A stretch of DNA of 64,000 bases from Brassica napus (taxonomy: Eukaryota; Streptophyta; Magnoliopsida; Brassicales; Brassicaceae): positions 1 to 64,000 of the forward strand of contig NW_026016708.1 of NCBI RefSeq assembly GCF_020379485.1, read 5' to 3'. The notes under the pieces are model-generated. The model was not told the DNA's origin and did not search any database. It worked only from the letters and a program-made list of their open reading frames with translations. This document shows, piece after piece, positions 1 to 11,807 of this stretch (the first letter of the stretch is position 1; every line of letters starts with the position of its first letter). Position numbers and translations under genes: made by a program.

Positions 1-3000
1 ACTTCCTTGAGATTTATTCCACTTCTAATGATTCTCCACTACTTTGTATCAAATCAAAGCTTCTTACATCGCTTTCTTCCTGGTTTGATTAGAATGACAA
101 AGAGCGTTGTCATATTCCCAAACAGGAAAACTGGGATCACCTGATTTGAAAGTTGTCTAGCTTCTTCATCCTAACTCCTTAGATTTTTTTTTTTTTTCCA
201 CTTACTAGTGTGCTCACTACTTATGTGTCAATCAAGCTTTTTACATCGCGATTCTTTCTGTTTGATTAGAATGACAAAGAAGTTTTCATATTCCAAACAG
301 GAAAACTGGGATCACCTGATTTGAAAGTGTGATAGGTTCTTCATCCTAACTCCTATGAGATTTAATAAACTTCTTGGTGATTATCACTACTTTTAATGTA
401 TCAAAATAAGCTTCTTTCTTACAAGTACAAACCGCGATTCATCCTGGTTTGATTAGAATGAACAAGAAGTTGTCATATTCCCAACAGGAAAGTGGGATCA
501 CCTGATTTGAAAGTGGGATAGCTTCTCTCCTAACTCCTATGAGATTTACTTCTTGTGTTATCCACTACTTTATGTATCAACTCAACTTCTTACAATCGCG
601 AAAACTGGGATCACCTGATTTGAAAGTGTGATAGCTTCTTCATCCTAATTCCATTGAGATTTATTCCACTCCTAATGATTCTCCACATACTTTATGTATC
701 AATCAGCTTCTTACATCGCGATTCTTCCTGTTTGATTAGCATGACAAGAAGTTGTCATATTCCCAAACAGGAAAACTGGATCACCTGTTTTGAAAGTGGT
801 GATAGTTTCTTCATCTAATCCTATGAGATTTATTCCATTCCTAATGATTCTCCACTACTTTATGTATCAAAATCGCTTCTCTACATCGCGATTCTTCCTG
901 GTTTGATTAGAATGACAGAAGTTGTCATATTCCCAAACAGGAAACTGGGATCACCAGATTTGAAAGTGGGATAGCTTCTTCATCCTAACTCCTATGAGAT
1001 TTATTCCACTTCCTAATGATCTCCACTACTTTATGTATCAAAATCAAGCTTCTTACAACGCGATTCTTCCTGGTTTGATTAGAATGACAAAGAAGTTGTC
1101 ATATTCCCCAACAGAAACTGGGATCACCTGATTTGAAAGTGGGATAGCTTCTTCATCCTATACTATGAGATTTATTCCCACTCCTAATGATTCTCCACTA
1201 CTTTATGTATCAAAATCAACCTCTTACATCGCGATTCTTCCTGTTTTGATTAGATGGCAAAGAAGTTGTCATATTCCCAAATAGGAAAACTGGGATCACC
1301 TGATTTGAAAGTGGGATAGCTTCTTCATCCTAACTCCTGTGAGATTATTTCCACTTCCTAATGATTCTCCACTACTTTATGTATCAAAATCAAGCTTCTT
1401 ACACCCCATTCTCTTGGTTTGATTAGAATGATAAAGAAGTTGTCATATTCCCAAACAGGAAAGTGGGATCACCTGATTTGAAAGTGGGATAGCTTCTTCA
1501 TCCTAACTCCTATGAGTTTAATACTTCTTGGTGGTATCCACTATTTTATGTATCAAAATCAAGCTTTTTACATCGCGATTCATCCTGGTTTGATTTGAAT
1601 GACAAAGAAGTTGTCATATTCCCAACAGGAAAACTGGAATCACCTGATTGGAAAGTGGGATAGCTCTTCATCCTAACTCCTATGAGATTTATTTCACTTC
1701 CTAATGATTCTCCACTACTTTATGTTCAAATAAGCTTCTTACACCGCGATTCATCCTGGCTGATTAGAATGACAAAGAAGTTGTCATATTCCCAAACAGG
1801 AAAACTGGGATCACCTGATTTGAAAGTGTGATAGCTTCTTCATCCTAATTCCTATGAGATTTATTCCACTCCTAATGATTCTCCACTACTTTATGTATCA
1901 AAATCAAGATTCTTACACGCGATTCTTCCTGGTTTGATTAGGATGACAATGAAGTTGTCATATTCCCAAACAGGAAAACTGGGATCACCTGATTTGAAAG
2001 TGTGAAAGTTTCTTCTTCCCTAATCCTATGAGATTTATTCCACTTCCTAATGATTCTCCACTACTTTATGTATCAAATCAGCTTCTTACATCGCGATTCT
2101 TCCTGGTTTGATTAGAATGACAGAAGTTGTCATATTCCCAAACAGGAAAACTGGGATCACTGATTTGAAAGTGGGATGCTTCTTCATCCTAACTCCTGTG
2201 AGATTTTTTCCACTTACTAGTGATTCTCCACTACTTTATGTATCAAATCAAGCTTCTTACATCGAGATTCTTTCTGGTTTGATTATGAACAAAGTTGTCA
2301 TATTCCCAAACAGGAAAACTGGATCACCTGATTTGAAAGTGGGATAGGTTCTTCATCCTAACTCCTATCAGATTTAATAAACTTCTTGTGATTATCCCTA
2401 CTTTATGTATCAAAATAAAGCTCTTACACCGCGATTCATCCTGGTTTGATTAGAATGACAGGAAGTTGTCATTTCCCAAACAGAAACTGGGATCACCTGA
2501 TTTGAAAGTGTGATACTTCTTCATCCAAATTCCTTGAGATTTTTTCCACTTCCTAATGATTCTCCACTATTTATGTATCAAAATCAAGCTTCTTACTTCG
2601 CGATTCTTCCTGGTTTGATTAGGATGACAATGAAGTTGTCATATTCCCAAACAGGAAAACTGGATCACCTGATTTGAAAGTGGTGATAGTTTCTTCATCC
2701 TAATTCCTATGAGATTTATTCCACTTCCTAATGATTCTCCACTACTTTATGTATCAAAATCAGCTTCTTACATCGCGATTCTTCCTGGTTTGATTAGAAT
2801 GACAAAGAAGTTGTCATATTCCCAAACAGGAAACTGGGATCACCTGATTTGAAAGTGGGATAGCTTCTTCATCCTAACTCCTGTGAGATTTTTTCCACTT
2901 ACTAGTGATTCTCCACTACTTTATGTATCAAAATAAAGCTTCTTACATCGCGATTCTTTCTGGTTTGATTAGAATGACAAAGAAGTTGTCATATTCCCAA

Positions 3001-5683
3001 ACAGGAAAACTGGGATCACCTGATTTGAAAGTGGGATAGGTTTTCATCCTAATTCCTATGAGATTTAATAAACTTCTTGGTGATTATCCACTACTTTATG
3101 TATCAAAATCAAGCTTCTTACATCGCGATTCATCCTGGTTTGATTTAAATGACAAAGAAGTTGTCATATTCCCAAACAGGAAAACTGGAATCACCTGATT
3201 TGAAAGTGGGATAGCTTCTTCATCCTAACTCCTATGAGATTTATTCCACTTCCTAATGATTCTCCACTACTTTATGTATCAAAATCAAGCTTCTCACATC
3301 GCGATTCATCTTGGTTTGATTAGAATGACAAGGAAGTTGTCATATTCCCAAACAGGAAAACTGGGATCACCTGATTTGAAAGTGTGATAGCGTCTTCATC
3401 CTAATTCCTTTGAGATTTATTCCACTTCCTAATGATTCTCCACTACTTTATGTATCAAAATCAAGCTTCTTACATCGCGATTCTTCCTGGTTTGATTAGA
3501 ATGACAATGAAGTTGTCATATTCCCAACAGGAAAACTGGGATCACCTGATTTGAAAGTGTGATAGCTTCTTCATCCTAACTCCTATGAGATTTATTCCAC
3601 TTCCTAATGATTCTCCACTACTTTATGTATCAAAATCAAGCTTCTTACATCGCGATTCTTCCTGGTTTGATTAGAATGACAAAGAAGTTGTCATATTCCC
3701 AAACAGGAAAACTGGGATCACCTGATTTGAAAGTGGGATAGCTTCTTCATCCTAACTCCTGTGAGATTTTTTTCACTTACTAGTGATTCTCCACTACTTT
3801 ATGTATCAAAATCAAGCTTTTTACATCGCGATTCTTTCTGGTTTGATTAGAATGACAAAGAAGTTGTCATATTCCCAAACAGGAAAACTGGGATCACCTG
3901 ATTTGAAAGTGGGATAGGTTCTTCATCCTAACTCCTATGAGATTTAATAAACTTCTTGGTGATTATCCACTACTTTATGTATCAAAATAAAGCTTCTTAC
4001 ACCGCGATTCATCCTGGTTTGATTAGAATGACAAGGAAGTTGTCATATTCCCAAACAGGAAAAGTGGGATCACCTGATTTGAAAGTGGGATAGCTTCTTC
4101 ATCCTAACTCCTATGAGATTTAATAAACTTCTTGGTGGTTATCCACTATTTTATGTATCAAAATCAAGCTTCTTACATCGCGATTCATCCTGGTTTGATT
4201 TGAATGACAAAGAAGTTGTCATATTCCCAAACAGGAAAACTGGAATCACCTGATTGGAAAGTGGGATAGCTTCTTCATCCTAACTCCTATGAGATTTATT
4301 TCACTTCCTAATGATTCTCCACTACTTTATGTATCAAAATAAAGCTTCTTACACCCGCGATTCATCCTGGCTTGATTAGAATGACAAAGAAGTGTCATAT
4401 TCCCAAACAGGAAACTGGGATCACTTGATTTGAAAGTGTGATAGCTTCTTCATCCCTAATCCTATGAGATTTATTCCACTTCCTAATGATTCTCCACTAC
4501 TTTATGTATCAAAATCAAGATTCTTACATCGCGATTCTTCCTGGTTTGATTAGGATGACAATGAAGTTGTCATATTCCCAAACAGGAAAACTGGGATCAC
4601 CTGATTTGAAAGTGTGAAAGTTTCTTCATCCTAATTCCTATGAGATTTATTCCACTTCCTAATGATTCTCCACTACTTTATGTATCAAAATCAAGCTTCT
4701 TACATCGCGATTCTTCCTGGTTTGATTAGAATGACAAGGAAGTTGTCATATTCCCAAACAGGAAAACTGGGATCACCTGATTTGAAAGTGTGATAGCTTC
4801 TTCATCCAAATTCCTTTGAGATTTATTCCACTTCCTAATGATTCTCCACTACTTTATGTATCAAAATCAAGCTTCTTACTTCGCGATTCTTCCTGGTTTG
4901 ATTAGGATGACAATGAAGTTGTCATATTCCCAAACAGGAAAACTGGGATCACCTGATTTGAAAGTGTGATAGTTTCTTCATCCTAATTCCTATGAGATTT
5001 ATTCCACTTCCTAATGATTCTCCACTACTTTATGTATCAAAATCAAGCTTCTTACATCGCGATTCTTCCTGGTTTGATTAGAATGACAAAGAAGTTGTCA
5101 TATTCCCAAACAGGAAAACTGGGATCACCTGATTTGAAAGTGGGATAGCTTCTTCATCCTAACTCCTGTGAGATTTTTTCCACTTACTAGTGATTCTCCA
5201 CTACTTTATGTATCAAAATCAAGCTTCTTACATCGCGATTCTTTCTGGTTTGATTAGAATGACAAAGAAGTTGTCATATTCCCAAACAGGAAAACTGGGA
5301 TCACCTGATTTGAAAGTGGGATAGGTTTTTCATCCTAACTCCTATGAGATTTAATAAACTTCTTGGTGATTATCCACTACTTTATGTATCAAAATCAAGC
5401 TTCTTACATCGCGATTCATCCTGGTTTGATTTAAATGACAAAGAAGTTGTCATATTCCCAAACAGGAAAACTGGAATCACCTGATTTGAAAGTGGGATAG
5501 CTTCTTCATCCTAACTCCTATGAGATTTATTCCACTTCCTAATGATTCTCCACTACTTTATGTATCAAAATCAAGCTTCTCACATCGCGATTCATCTTGG
5601 TTTGATTAGAATGACAAGGAAGTTGTCATATTCCCAAACAGGAAAACTGGGATCACCTGATTTGAAAGTGTGATAGCGTCTTC
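1..5683. repeat. CentBr-like 176-bp centromeric satellite array, block S1
   Basis: Head-to-tail monomers of about 176 bp, each with one HindIII site (AAGCTT) followed by cttacatcgcgattc. About 32 monomers. From memory the monomer is the Brassica CentBr/canrep HindIII satellite, the main DNA of Brassica centromeres. The first ~2.7 kb carries many single-base deletions relative to the consensus; from about 2.7-3.0 kb onward monomers are clean. Monomer variants recur in the same order at a distance of about 2286 bp (13 monomers), so this is a higher-order array. The array is cut at 5683 by element A and resumes at 11808. Identity of the family is recalled knowledge; the period and repeat structure are seen directly. 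Confidence 0.93.
3391..5676. repeat. Higher-order satellite unit of about 13 monomers
   Basis: The rare variant gatagcgtcttc ends near 3397 and recurs near 5683, an offset of 2286 bp (13 x 176 = 2288). Upstream markers recur with nearly the same offset: ttcatccaaattcc near 2520 and 4802, and cttacttcgcg near 2593 and 4876. The sequence after the first copy (from 3398) is also the sequence found after element A (from 11813). The unit is therefore repeated at least twice, with a third copy begun on the far side of element A. Confidence 0.75.
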
Positions 5684-6266
5684 TAAGAGTTTTAAGTAAT
5701 GTAAAAGATAATCTGAGTTTAGATGAGAATAAGGAAGAGATTTGTGTAGCTTAAGAGATTAAGAGACTAATGGAGAATCATTATGAAAAGTCTAGAGAGA
5801 TTAATTGTTTAGAACTGTCTGATCTTTATTAATGATGAGATTACATATATATAGGTCCATACACTTAGGGTTTTCGAAATCATAAGCATGTAGAGTCAAA
5901 GGGAGCCTAAGCTTTAATTTGAACCGGCCAATGGGTGTCTCCACACGTTTGAAGCATCTTCTTATCCAAGACCAGATGCTCTTCCTTTCCAGCTCTTGCC
6001 AGCCTGTCCTAGCTGTCAAGCCGCGCCTCCCTTATCCTCTCCAACGTTCGGATAAGGTCTTGGTCAAGTGTAACTTCAAGTAAGTCCATGTAAGTTACCC
6101 GGAGAGTTACTTGGCCGCTTTTACCTTTGTACGGCCAATGGTACGGCCTATCCGTCCGTACCATCTCTATCAACCCATTTCTTCTCTTAACTCCTTTGCC
6201 CTCTTTATGTCCTCAACTCCTTTGTGTCTTTACCTCTTATCTCATATGTCTCAACTCATCTCAACA
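5684..6266 (-). repeat. 3' LTR of element A
   Basis: 583 bp. Read on the minus strand it begins TGTTGAGATGAG and ends CTCTTA. Near-identical partner at 11222-11807. Bounded by the target-site duplication on the left and the purine tract on the right. Confidence 0.95.
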
Positions 6267-6281
6267 CTCCCCCTCAAGCTT
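6267..6281 (-). other. Polypurine tract of element A
   Basis: Complement of AAGCTTGAGGGGGAG, immediately inside the 3' LTR; primes plus-strand DNA synthesis. The same 15 bases precede the 3' LTR of every element in the window. Confidence 0.85.
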
Positions 6282-6406
6282 AGCTTTGTGAAAGTCTAAG
6301 CTTGGCTAGCCATGAGATCTTCCTCATTAAAAACCTCACCAAAGAAAACCCATTGGGACAAAACTTTGATGAGGGAAAAAGAGTAAAGACCTCATGACTT
6401 AGGGGA

Positions 6407-9400
6407 TCAGCTCCTTCTCTTCCCAAGATCTATGAGTCCCAATCTAATGTGAATGGACTCCATAGTCTTGTGTCTCGCAGCCTTAGTGAACACATCAGCC
6501 AACTGATCTTCACTCCTAGTGTAGCATGGCAGGATGACTCCTAGGATAATCATCTGCCTCACTTTGTGACAATCAACTTCAATGTGCTTGGTTCTCTCAT
6601 GGAACACGGAGTTGGAGGCAATGTGGATAGCTGCTTGGTTATCACAATGCATTGTCATTGGTGTGGCTTGATCAATCTCCAAATGCTTCAAGATGCCTTT
6701 GATCCACACCAGCTCGTTGGTAAGCTTCAGCATAGCTCTATACTCAGCTTCTGCACTTGAGCAAGAGACCACCTTTTGCTTCTTACTCTTCCACGTGACC
6801 AAGTTGCCTCCAATGAATGTGCAATAGCCTGTGGTTGATCTCCTGTCTGCTCTATCACCGGCCCAATCCGCATCACAGTATCCAACCACTTCAGTGCTCC
6901 CATTGCAACCCATCCATACTCCTTGATCAGGTGAGCCGTTGAGATACATCAAGATTCTCTCCACCATACGCCAGTGATGCTCCTTAGGCACTTGCATGTG
7001 TTGACTCACCTGATTCACAGCAAAACAAATGTCAGGTCTAGTTATGGTAAGGTAAATCAATTTACCAACTAGTTTTCTATAGAGTTTAGGATCCTGATAA
7101 GGTTTGCTGTCTTCAATCTCCCCCTCTCGTGGGACTTTGTAGCCATCCTCCATAGGCATCCTTGCTGTCTTGCCTCCATAAGCACCTGCACCTTTCAAAA
7201 GATCAAGTGTATACTTCCTTTGAGACATGAATAAACCTTCCTTGGATCTACATATCTCAATTCCAAGAAAGTATTTCATTTCTCCCAAGTCTTTAATCTC
7301 AAACATGGATTTAAGGAACTCCTTGGTTGCTATGATACCTTCCTTATCACTTCCTGTGATAATGATATCATCAACATACACAAGGAGGGCTATCATACCT
7401 GAGGGAGTGGTAAGAGTGAAGAGAGTGTGATCTAGTTCAGACTTCTTGAAGCCTCGGCCATTCAAGGTAGTACTCAGCTTGTTGTACCAAGCTCTTGGTG
7501 ATTGCTTCAATCCATAGATGGCTTTCTTCAATCTCAACACATTTCCCTTCTTTACTAAGTGTTCAAGGCCTGGTGGAGGATGCATATAGACTTCATCCTC
7601 AAGCTCTCCTTGTAGAAAAGCATTCTTCACATCCATTTGCCATAAGCCCCATCCAAGGTTCACAGCTAAACTTAGTACAATCCGGATTGTATGTAGCTTA
7701 GCTACTGGTGCAAATGTCTCAATGTAATCTTCTCCATAGGTTTGTGTGAAGCCTCTTGCAACCAGTCTTGACTTCTTCCTCTCAATTTGCCCATCAGCCT
7801 TGTACTTGATTGTGAAGATCCATCTACTTGATACTGCCTTCTTTCCCTTAGGTAGTTCACTCTCATACCATGTATCATTTTTTACCATAGCTCCTGCCTC
7901 AGCTCTCACTGATTCCTTCCACTCCTTATCTAACATTGCCTCTTCATAGCTCTTTGGAATATAATTCTTATCCAAGTTCACCATAAAAGCACAATGCTCT
8001 TCAGGATATTGAGCAAAGGAACACACGGCCTGAGTAGGATGCTCCACAGCCTGGGCATTGTAGTACACTCTCGTGTTTACCCAGTTAGAAGGATCCTTTC
8101 TCAGCCTTGTGCTTCTTCTCAATACTGGCTGATCTTGAACCAGCTCATCTTGAACACTCGGCTCTTGTACTTCAACCTGAGCTTCTACATCTTCTTGTCT
8201 TTGGTCACCTTGATTATGAGAGCCTGAGTTACTCTCTTCTCCTTCTTCACCCAAGCCGGCTCCATCTTGGCCATTTTCTTGAGTTTCAGGCTCACTTCCC
8301 CCCTCATGATCAAGGTGAGGTGTTTGATCAACTCCAACAGGTGCTCCGGAGCTTGCTTGTTGGTTTCCACCATCAACATTCGGATCCTGGTTCATCTTGA
8401 TGCCTAGACCTTCCAAGATCATTCTCAAAGCTCCGGCCTTATCTGATGTCAAATCCTTTAGATCCTCTTGATTCTTTTCTTCATAGTATCCTCTTGCTTC
8501 TATGAACTTCACATCTCTAGAGGTCAGAACTCTTCTAGTATCTGGATCATAGCACTTGTATCCCTTTTGTGTTGTTGAGTAACCAATGAACATTGCCTTA
8601 GTGCTTCTTGCTTCTAACTTGTTCCTCAATTCTCCTGGTACCAACACATAACATAAGCATCCAAAAACTCTCAAGTAGTCCACTGATGGCTTGTGCTTGT
8701 TTAGAACTTCAAATGGTGCTTGATCCTTTAAGACCTTTGTAGGAATTCTATTGATCAAGTAGCAAGCAGTGGCCACAGCATCACTCCAAAATCTCTTTGG
8801 GACATTTGCTTGGAACATTAGTGATCTAGCAACCTCCATCAAGTGCCTGTTTTTCCTCTCAGCCACACCATTCTGTTGAGGTGTGTAAGGGCAGCTTGTT
8901 TGATGCAAGATTCCATGGTGACTTAGATGACTCTTGAACGCATAGCTTGTGTACTCTCCTCCATTATCTGATCTCAAAATTTTAATCTTGGCATTGTAAT
9001 GGTTAGTCACATAAGTTTGAAAGTTCTTAAATGCATCTATCACCCTATCTTTTGATGGAATTAAAGTTAACCAGGTGTATTTAGATTTTTCATCAATGAA
9101 TGTGACAAAGTATTTATGATTATCTCTAGATATGCAAGGTGCAGTCCAAACATCAGAATGAATCAAGTCAAAACACTTATCATAAACACTAGTAGAGTTT
9201 GGAAACACAATTTTACAATGCTTGCCTAAAATGCAAGCTTCACAATCCTTATTTTCAAATGAAACACCTGGTAACATCAAGTTCAAAGCCCTTCCATGAG
9301 GGTGTCCTAATCTAGCATGCCACAAAGCATTTTTATTTAAACTAGAAGCAGAGGTGAATGAACAATTGTGATTGGAAATAGGATCAAGTTCTTCAAGCAA

Positions 9401-9787
9401 GTATAATTCTCCTTTAGTGATTCCTTTTCCAATCAATTGGCTGCTCTCAATATCCTGAAACTTTACATCATTAGGACTGAATATAACATTGCAATTCAAA
9501 TCAGTTGTGCATTTCTTAACAGATAGCAAGTTAGATGTAAATTCAGGCATATAGAAAGCTCTAGTATTCTTATCAAACAATTTCAAGTTTCCTATTCCTC
9601 TAATAGGTATCTTGTCTCCATTTGCAATCATAACATGTCCATTAGTTGGTTCTATATCCTTAATAAGATTTGTATCACTAATCATGTGATGAGATGCACC
9701 AGAATCAACAATTAATGGTTTAGTTATGTTGCTAGCATTGTTACACAGGTTCAAAGGTGATCTAAATGCATTGGACTCATGATTCAT
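6407..9787 (-). CDS. pol: Copia Pol of element A: protease-integrase-RT-RNase H
   Basis: Open frame of 1126 residues. Protease motif DSGASHHM lies near residue 28. Integrase follows: the HHCC region ending CEACILGKHC (about 181-191), then the DD35E residues in HSDVW (about 210), RSDNGGEY (about 272) and NGVAE (about 309). Reverse transcriptase has ARGFTQTYGEDY (about 683) and the catalytic YVDD (about 803). RNase H has CDADWAGD (about 970), SSAEAEYRAM and CDNQAA. The ATG at 9787 is only the first in frame: the reading frame stays open upstream to about 9880, where a one-base deletion puts it out of frame with gag. In family members Gag-Pol is one polyprotein, so this is the downstream part of a broken polyprotein. 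Acts in cytoplasmic particles, with integrase entering the nucleus (family knowledge). Confidence 0.93.
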   Translation of the reverse strand: MNHESNAFRSPLNLCNNASNITKPLIVDSGASHHMISDTNLIKDIEPTNGHVMIANGDKIPIRGIGNLKLFDKNTRAFYMPEFTSNLLSVKKCTTDLNCNVIFSPNDVKFQDIESSQLIGKGITKGELYLLEELDPISNHNCSFTSASSLNKNALWHARLGHPHGRALNLMLPGVSFENKDCEACILGKHCKIVFPNSTSVYDKCFDLIHSDVWTAPCISRDNHKYFVTFIDEKSKYTWLTLIPSKDRVIDAFKNFQTYVTNHYNAKIKILRSDNGGEYTSYAFKSHLSHHGILHQTSCPYTPQQNGVAERKNRHLMEVARSLMFQANVPKRFWSDAVATACYLINRIPTKVLKDQAPFEVLNKHKPSVDYLRVFGCLCYVLVPGELRNKLEARSTKAMFIGYSTTQKGYKCYDPDTRRVLTSRDVKFIEARGYYEEKNQEDLKDLTSDKAGALRMILEGLGIKMNQDPNVDGGNQQASSGAPVGVDQTPHLDHEGGSEPETQENGQDGAGLGEEGEESNSGSHNQGDQRQEDVEAQVEVQEPSVQDELVQDQPVLRRSTRLRKDPSNWVNTRVYYNAQAVEHPTQAVCSFAQYPEEHCAFMVNLDKNYIPKSYEEAMLDKEWKESVRAEAGAMVKNDTWYESELPKGKKAVSSRWIFTIKYKADGQIERKKSRLVARGFTQTYGEDYIETFAPVAKLHTIRIVLSLAVNLGWGLWQMDVKNAFLQGELEDEVYMHPPPGLEHLVKKGNVLRLKKAIYGLKQSPRAWYNKLSTTLNGRGFKKSELDHTLFTLTTPSGMIALLVYVDDIIITGSDKEGIIATKEFLKSMFEIKDLGEMKYFLGIEICRSKEGLFMSQRKYTLDLLKGAGAYGGKTARMPMEDGYKVPREGEIEDSKPYQDPKLYRKLVGKLIYLTITRPDICFAVNQVSQHMQVPKEHHWRMVERILMYLNGSPDQGVWMGCNGSTEVVGYCDADWAGDRADRRSTTGYCTFIGGNLVTWKSKKQKVVSCSSAEAEYRAMLKLTNELVWIKGILKHLEIDQATPMTMHCDNQAAIHIASNSVFHERTKHIEVDCHKVRQMIILGVILPCYTRSEDQLADVFTKAARHKTMESIHIRLGLIDLGKRRS

Positions 9788-10947
9788 CCTAGCATTTCTA
9801 GCAAAGGTGTACTCATTTCTAAAGTTCTCATTACTCTTAATCCTATTAATCCTAGCAATGTCATCAACAAGGCAGATGTAGCTATCATAGACGCACCAAA
9901 GGAGTACCCATGAGTGTTACCGTTCTCCTTGAGCATTTTGATGAGAGCATCCATCTCGGACCTCCTGATGTAGTCATGATCATTGCCACGGTTGTTAGGA
10001 GCTCCTGAGTATGTCACCAGTGCCTTGCCATCACCCTCACGACCTTCTCCTTCAGCTCCACGGTTAGATGACCCAGCTCCACTTGTTCCCTCAGATGCGT
10101 GGGCTCTTGCCTCCCTTTCCTTCATAAACTTTGCCGGCTTTAGGTGGGGATGAAGTATCCAGCACTGACTCTTCTTGTGTCCATGCTTCTTGCAGTGATC
10201 ACAGTTGCCATTGAACTTCCTATCCTCATACTTGCTGTGTGCTGCCTTATTAGCTTGTGGAGTCTCTTCATGATCAGTTTGCGCAGCATTTGCTAGAGAC
10301 AGGTCTCCTTTGCCACCAAACAAGCCAATGGAGCCTTGCTCCTTTTGTATCTGAGCACACGCATCCTCCAGATCAGGGAGTTTCTCAGCCCTCAGCACAT
10401 GCTTGATCAGCCCATTGTAGCTCGGATTCAATGTAAGCAACAACCCAAAGACCTTATCCTGCTCCCTCCTTTCATTTAGAAGCTCCGGATCAGTTGTGCT
10501 TGGCCTTAGCATCTCCAACTCTGACCAGAGTGTCCTGAACCTTCCCAAATGCTTAGTGAACTCCATGTCCTCTTGAGCTAAGCCATTTAGAGCCTTCTTC
10601 ACTTCAAAGACCCGGCTAAGGTTAGATGTGTTTCCATACACCTTCTTCAATGTTTCCCACAGCTCCTTGGCTGTCTCACAATAGCTGTAAGCATCAAGAA
10701 TGGACGGCTCCAATGAGGCATGAAGAACAGACATCACCATCAAGTCCTCTTGTTGCCACTTCTCAGCTTCAGCTTCCGAGACACTCTCCTTGTCTCCTCC
10801 TTGGGTAATGAGCTTTGGAGCTTCACCAGACGTGATATGCTTCCATAAACCCTTGCTTCCCACAGCAGTCTTCACCATCCTAGACCATACTAGGTAGTTA
10901 CTTCCCTTGAAAGTCACAGCAACCTTCATCTTTGTACCGCTTTCCAT
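9784..10947 (-). CDS. gag: Copia Gag of element A (frameshifted at its C-end)
   Basis: Capsid-type protein starting at the ATG at 10947 (MESGTKMKV); the open frame reaches a GTG at 10962 but a plant start needs ATG. The N-terminal half is UBN2/retrotran_gag-like (YLVWSRMVKTAVGSKGLW, later LWSELEMLRPSTTD). The zinc knuckle CDHCKKHGHKKSQC is CX2CX4HX4C and binds RNA. After FGASMIA a one-base deletion near 9880 sends the frame into about 30 unrelated residues before a stop. In element D the same position reads straight on to protease. So Gag is complete through the knuckle but is not joined to Pol. Confidence 0.88.
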   Translation of the reverse strand: MESGTKMKVAVTFKGSNYLVWSRMVKTAVGSKGLWKHITSGEAPKLITQGGDKESVSEAEAEKWQQEDLMVMSVLHASLEPSILDAYSYCETAKELWETLKKVYGNTSNLSRVFEVKKALNGLAQEDMEFTKHLGRFRTLWSELEMLRPSTTDPELLNERREQDKVFGLLLTLNPSYNGLIKHVLRAEKLPDLEDACAQIQKEQGSIGLFGGKGDLSLANAAQTDHEETPQANKAAHSKYEDRKFNGNCDHCKKHGHKKSQCWILHPHLKPAKFMKEREARAHASEGTSGAGSSNRGAEGEGREGDGKALVTYSGAPNNRGNDHDYIRRSEMDALIKMLKENGNTHGYSFGASMIATSALLMTLLGLIGLRVMRTLEMSTPLLEMLG

Positions 10948-11208
10948 CTTCAACAGTTTCACCTTAATAACTTGTAGAAGACTTGATCTTGAGACTTAGA
11001 ACCACACCACCAGCTTCAACCCCCTCGTGTCTTGTCTTTCACCTTCAAAGAACCTCCAAAGATCCAGATAAGAACTCCCTAACGTAGATGAAACCCCCGT
11101 GATGTAGATTCTTCCACGAACACTTCAAACACACTCACTTGATCTCTTAAAGTTTTAAGTTTGAATCTTCAAGAGAAAAACACCAAGAACTCAGATTGAA
11201 ATCAACCT

Positions 11209-11221
11209 GGCTCTGATACCA
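11209..11221 (-). other. Primer-binding site of element A
   Basis: Complement of TGGTATCAGAGCC directly beside the 5' LTR; matches the 3' end of plant initiator tRNA-Met, the usual Ty1/copia primer. Confidence 0.92.
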
Positions 11222-11807
11222 TAAGAGTTTTAAGTAATGTAAAAGATAATCTGAGTTTAGATGAGAATAAGGAAGAGATTTGTGTAGCTTAAGAGATTAA
11301 GAGACTAATGGAGAATCATTATGAAAAGTCTAGAGAGATTAATTGTTTAGAACTGTCTGATCTTTATTAAGGGATGAGATTACATATATATAGGTCCATA
11401 CACTTAGGGTTTTCGAAATCATAAGCATGTAGAGTCAAAGGGGAGCCTAAGCTTTAATTTGAACCGGCCAATGGGTGTCTCCACACGTTTGAAGCATCTT
11501 TCTTATCCAAGACCAGATGCTCCTCCTTTCCAGCCCTTGCCAGCCTGTCCTAGCTGTCAAGCCGCGCCTCCCTTATCCTCTCCAACGTTCGGATAAGGTC
11601 TTGGTCAAGTGTAACTTCAAGTAAGTCCATGTAAGTTACCCGGAGAGTTACTTGGCCGCTTTTACCTTTGTACGGCCAATGGTACGGCCTATCCGTCCGT
11701 ACCATCTCTATCAACCCATTTCTTCTCTTAACTCCTTTGCCCTCTTTATGTCCTCAACTCCTTTGTGTCTTTACCTCTTATCTCATATGTCTCAACTCAT
11801 CTCAACA
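11222..11807 (-). repeat. 5' LTR of element A
   Basis: 586 bp, three 1-bp insertions longer than the 3' LTR. Carries the element promoter on the minus strand: a GTACGG cluster (11670-11702), a telo-box AAACCCTAA (11404-11412) and a TATA box (11385-11392), then a ~160-bp R/U5. Confidence 0.94.
11385..11392 (-). promoter_or_regulatory. TATA box in 5' LTR of element A
   Basis: TATATATA, 12 bp downstream (minus strand) of a telo-box. Position inside the LTR fits the U3/R boundary. No transcript data are available. Confidence 0.6.

Larger units (their letters stand above)
5684..11807 (-). mobile_element. Ty1/copia LTR retrotransposon A (CRB-like), full length
   Basis: A 6124-bp element in minus orientation inserted in the satellite. 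It is flanked by the 5-bp target-site duplication TCTTC at 5679-5683 and 11808-11812, and removal restores a normal monomer. It has two LTRs, a primer-binding site matching initiator tRNA-Met, a purine tract, and gag-pol in copia order (integrase before reverse transcriptase). LTRs differ by about two substitutions and three 1-bp indels by eye, so insertion is recent. A one-base deletion near 9880 separates gag from pol. CRB-like is inferred from Brassica centromere location and copia type. Confidence 0.95.

Noticed and set aside
2108..2347. 79-codon open frame in satellite S1
   Set aside because: It is satellite sequence read through two monomers whose one-base deletions happen to remove stops; the same peptide segment repeats with the 176-bp period.
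11209..11221. tRNA-like matches GGCTCTGATACCA at seven sites
   Set aside because: These are primer-binding sites, 13 to 18 bases complementary to the tRNA-Met 3' end, not tRNA genes; no cloverleaf around them.
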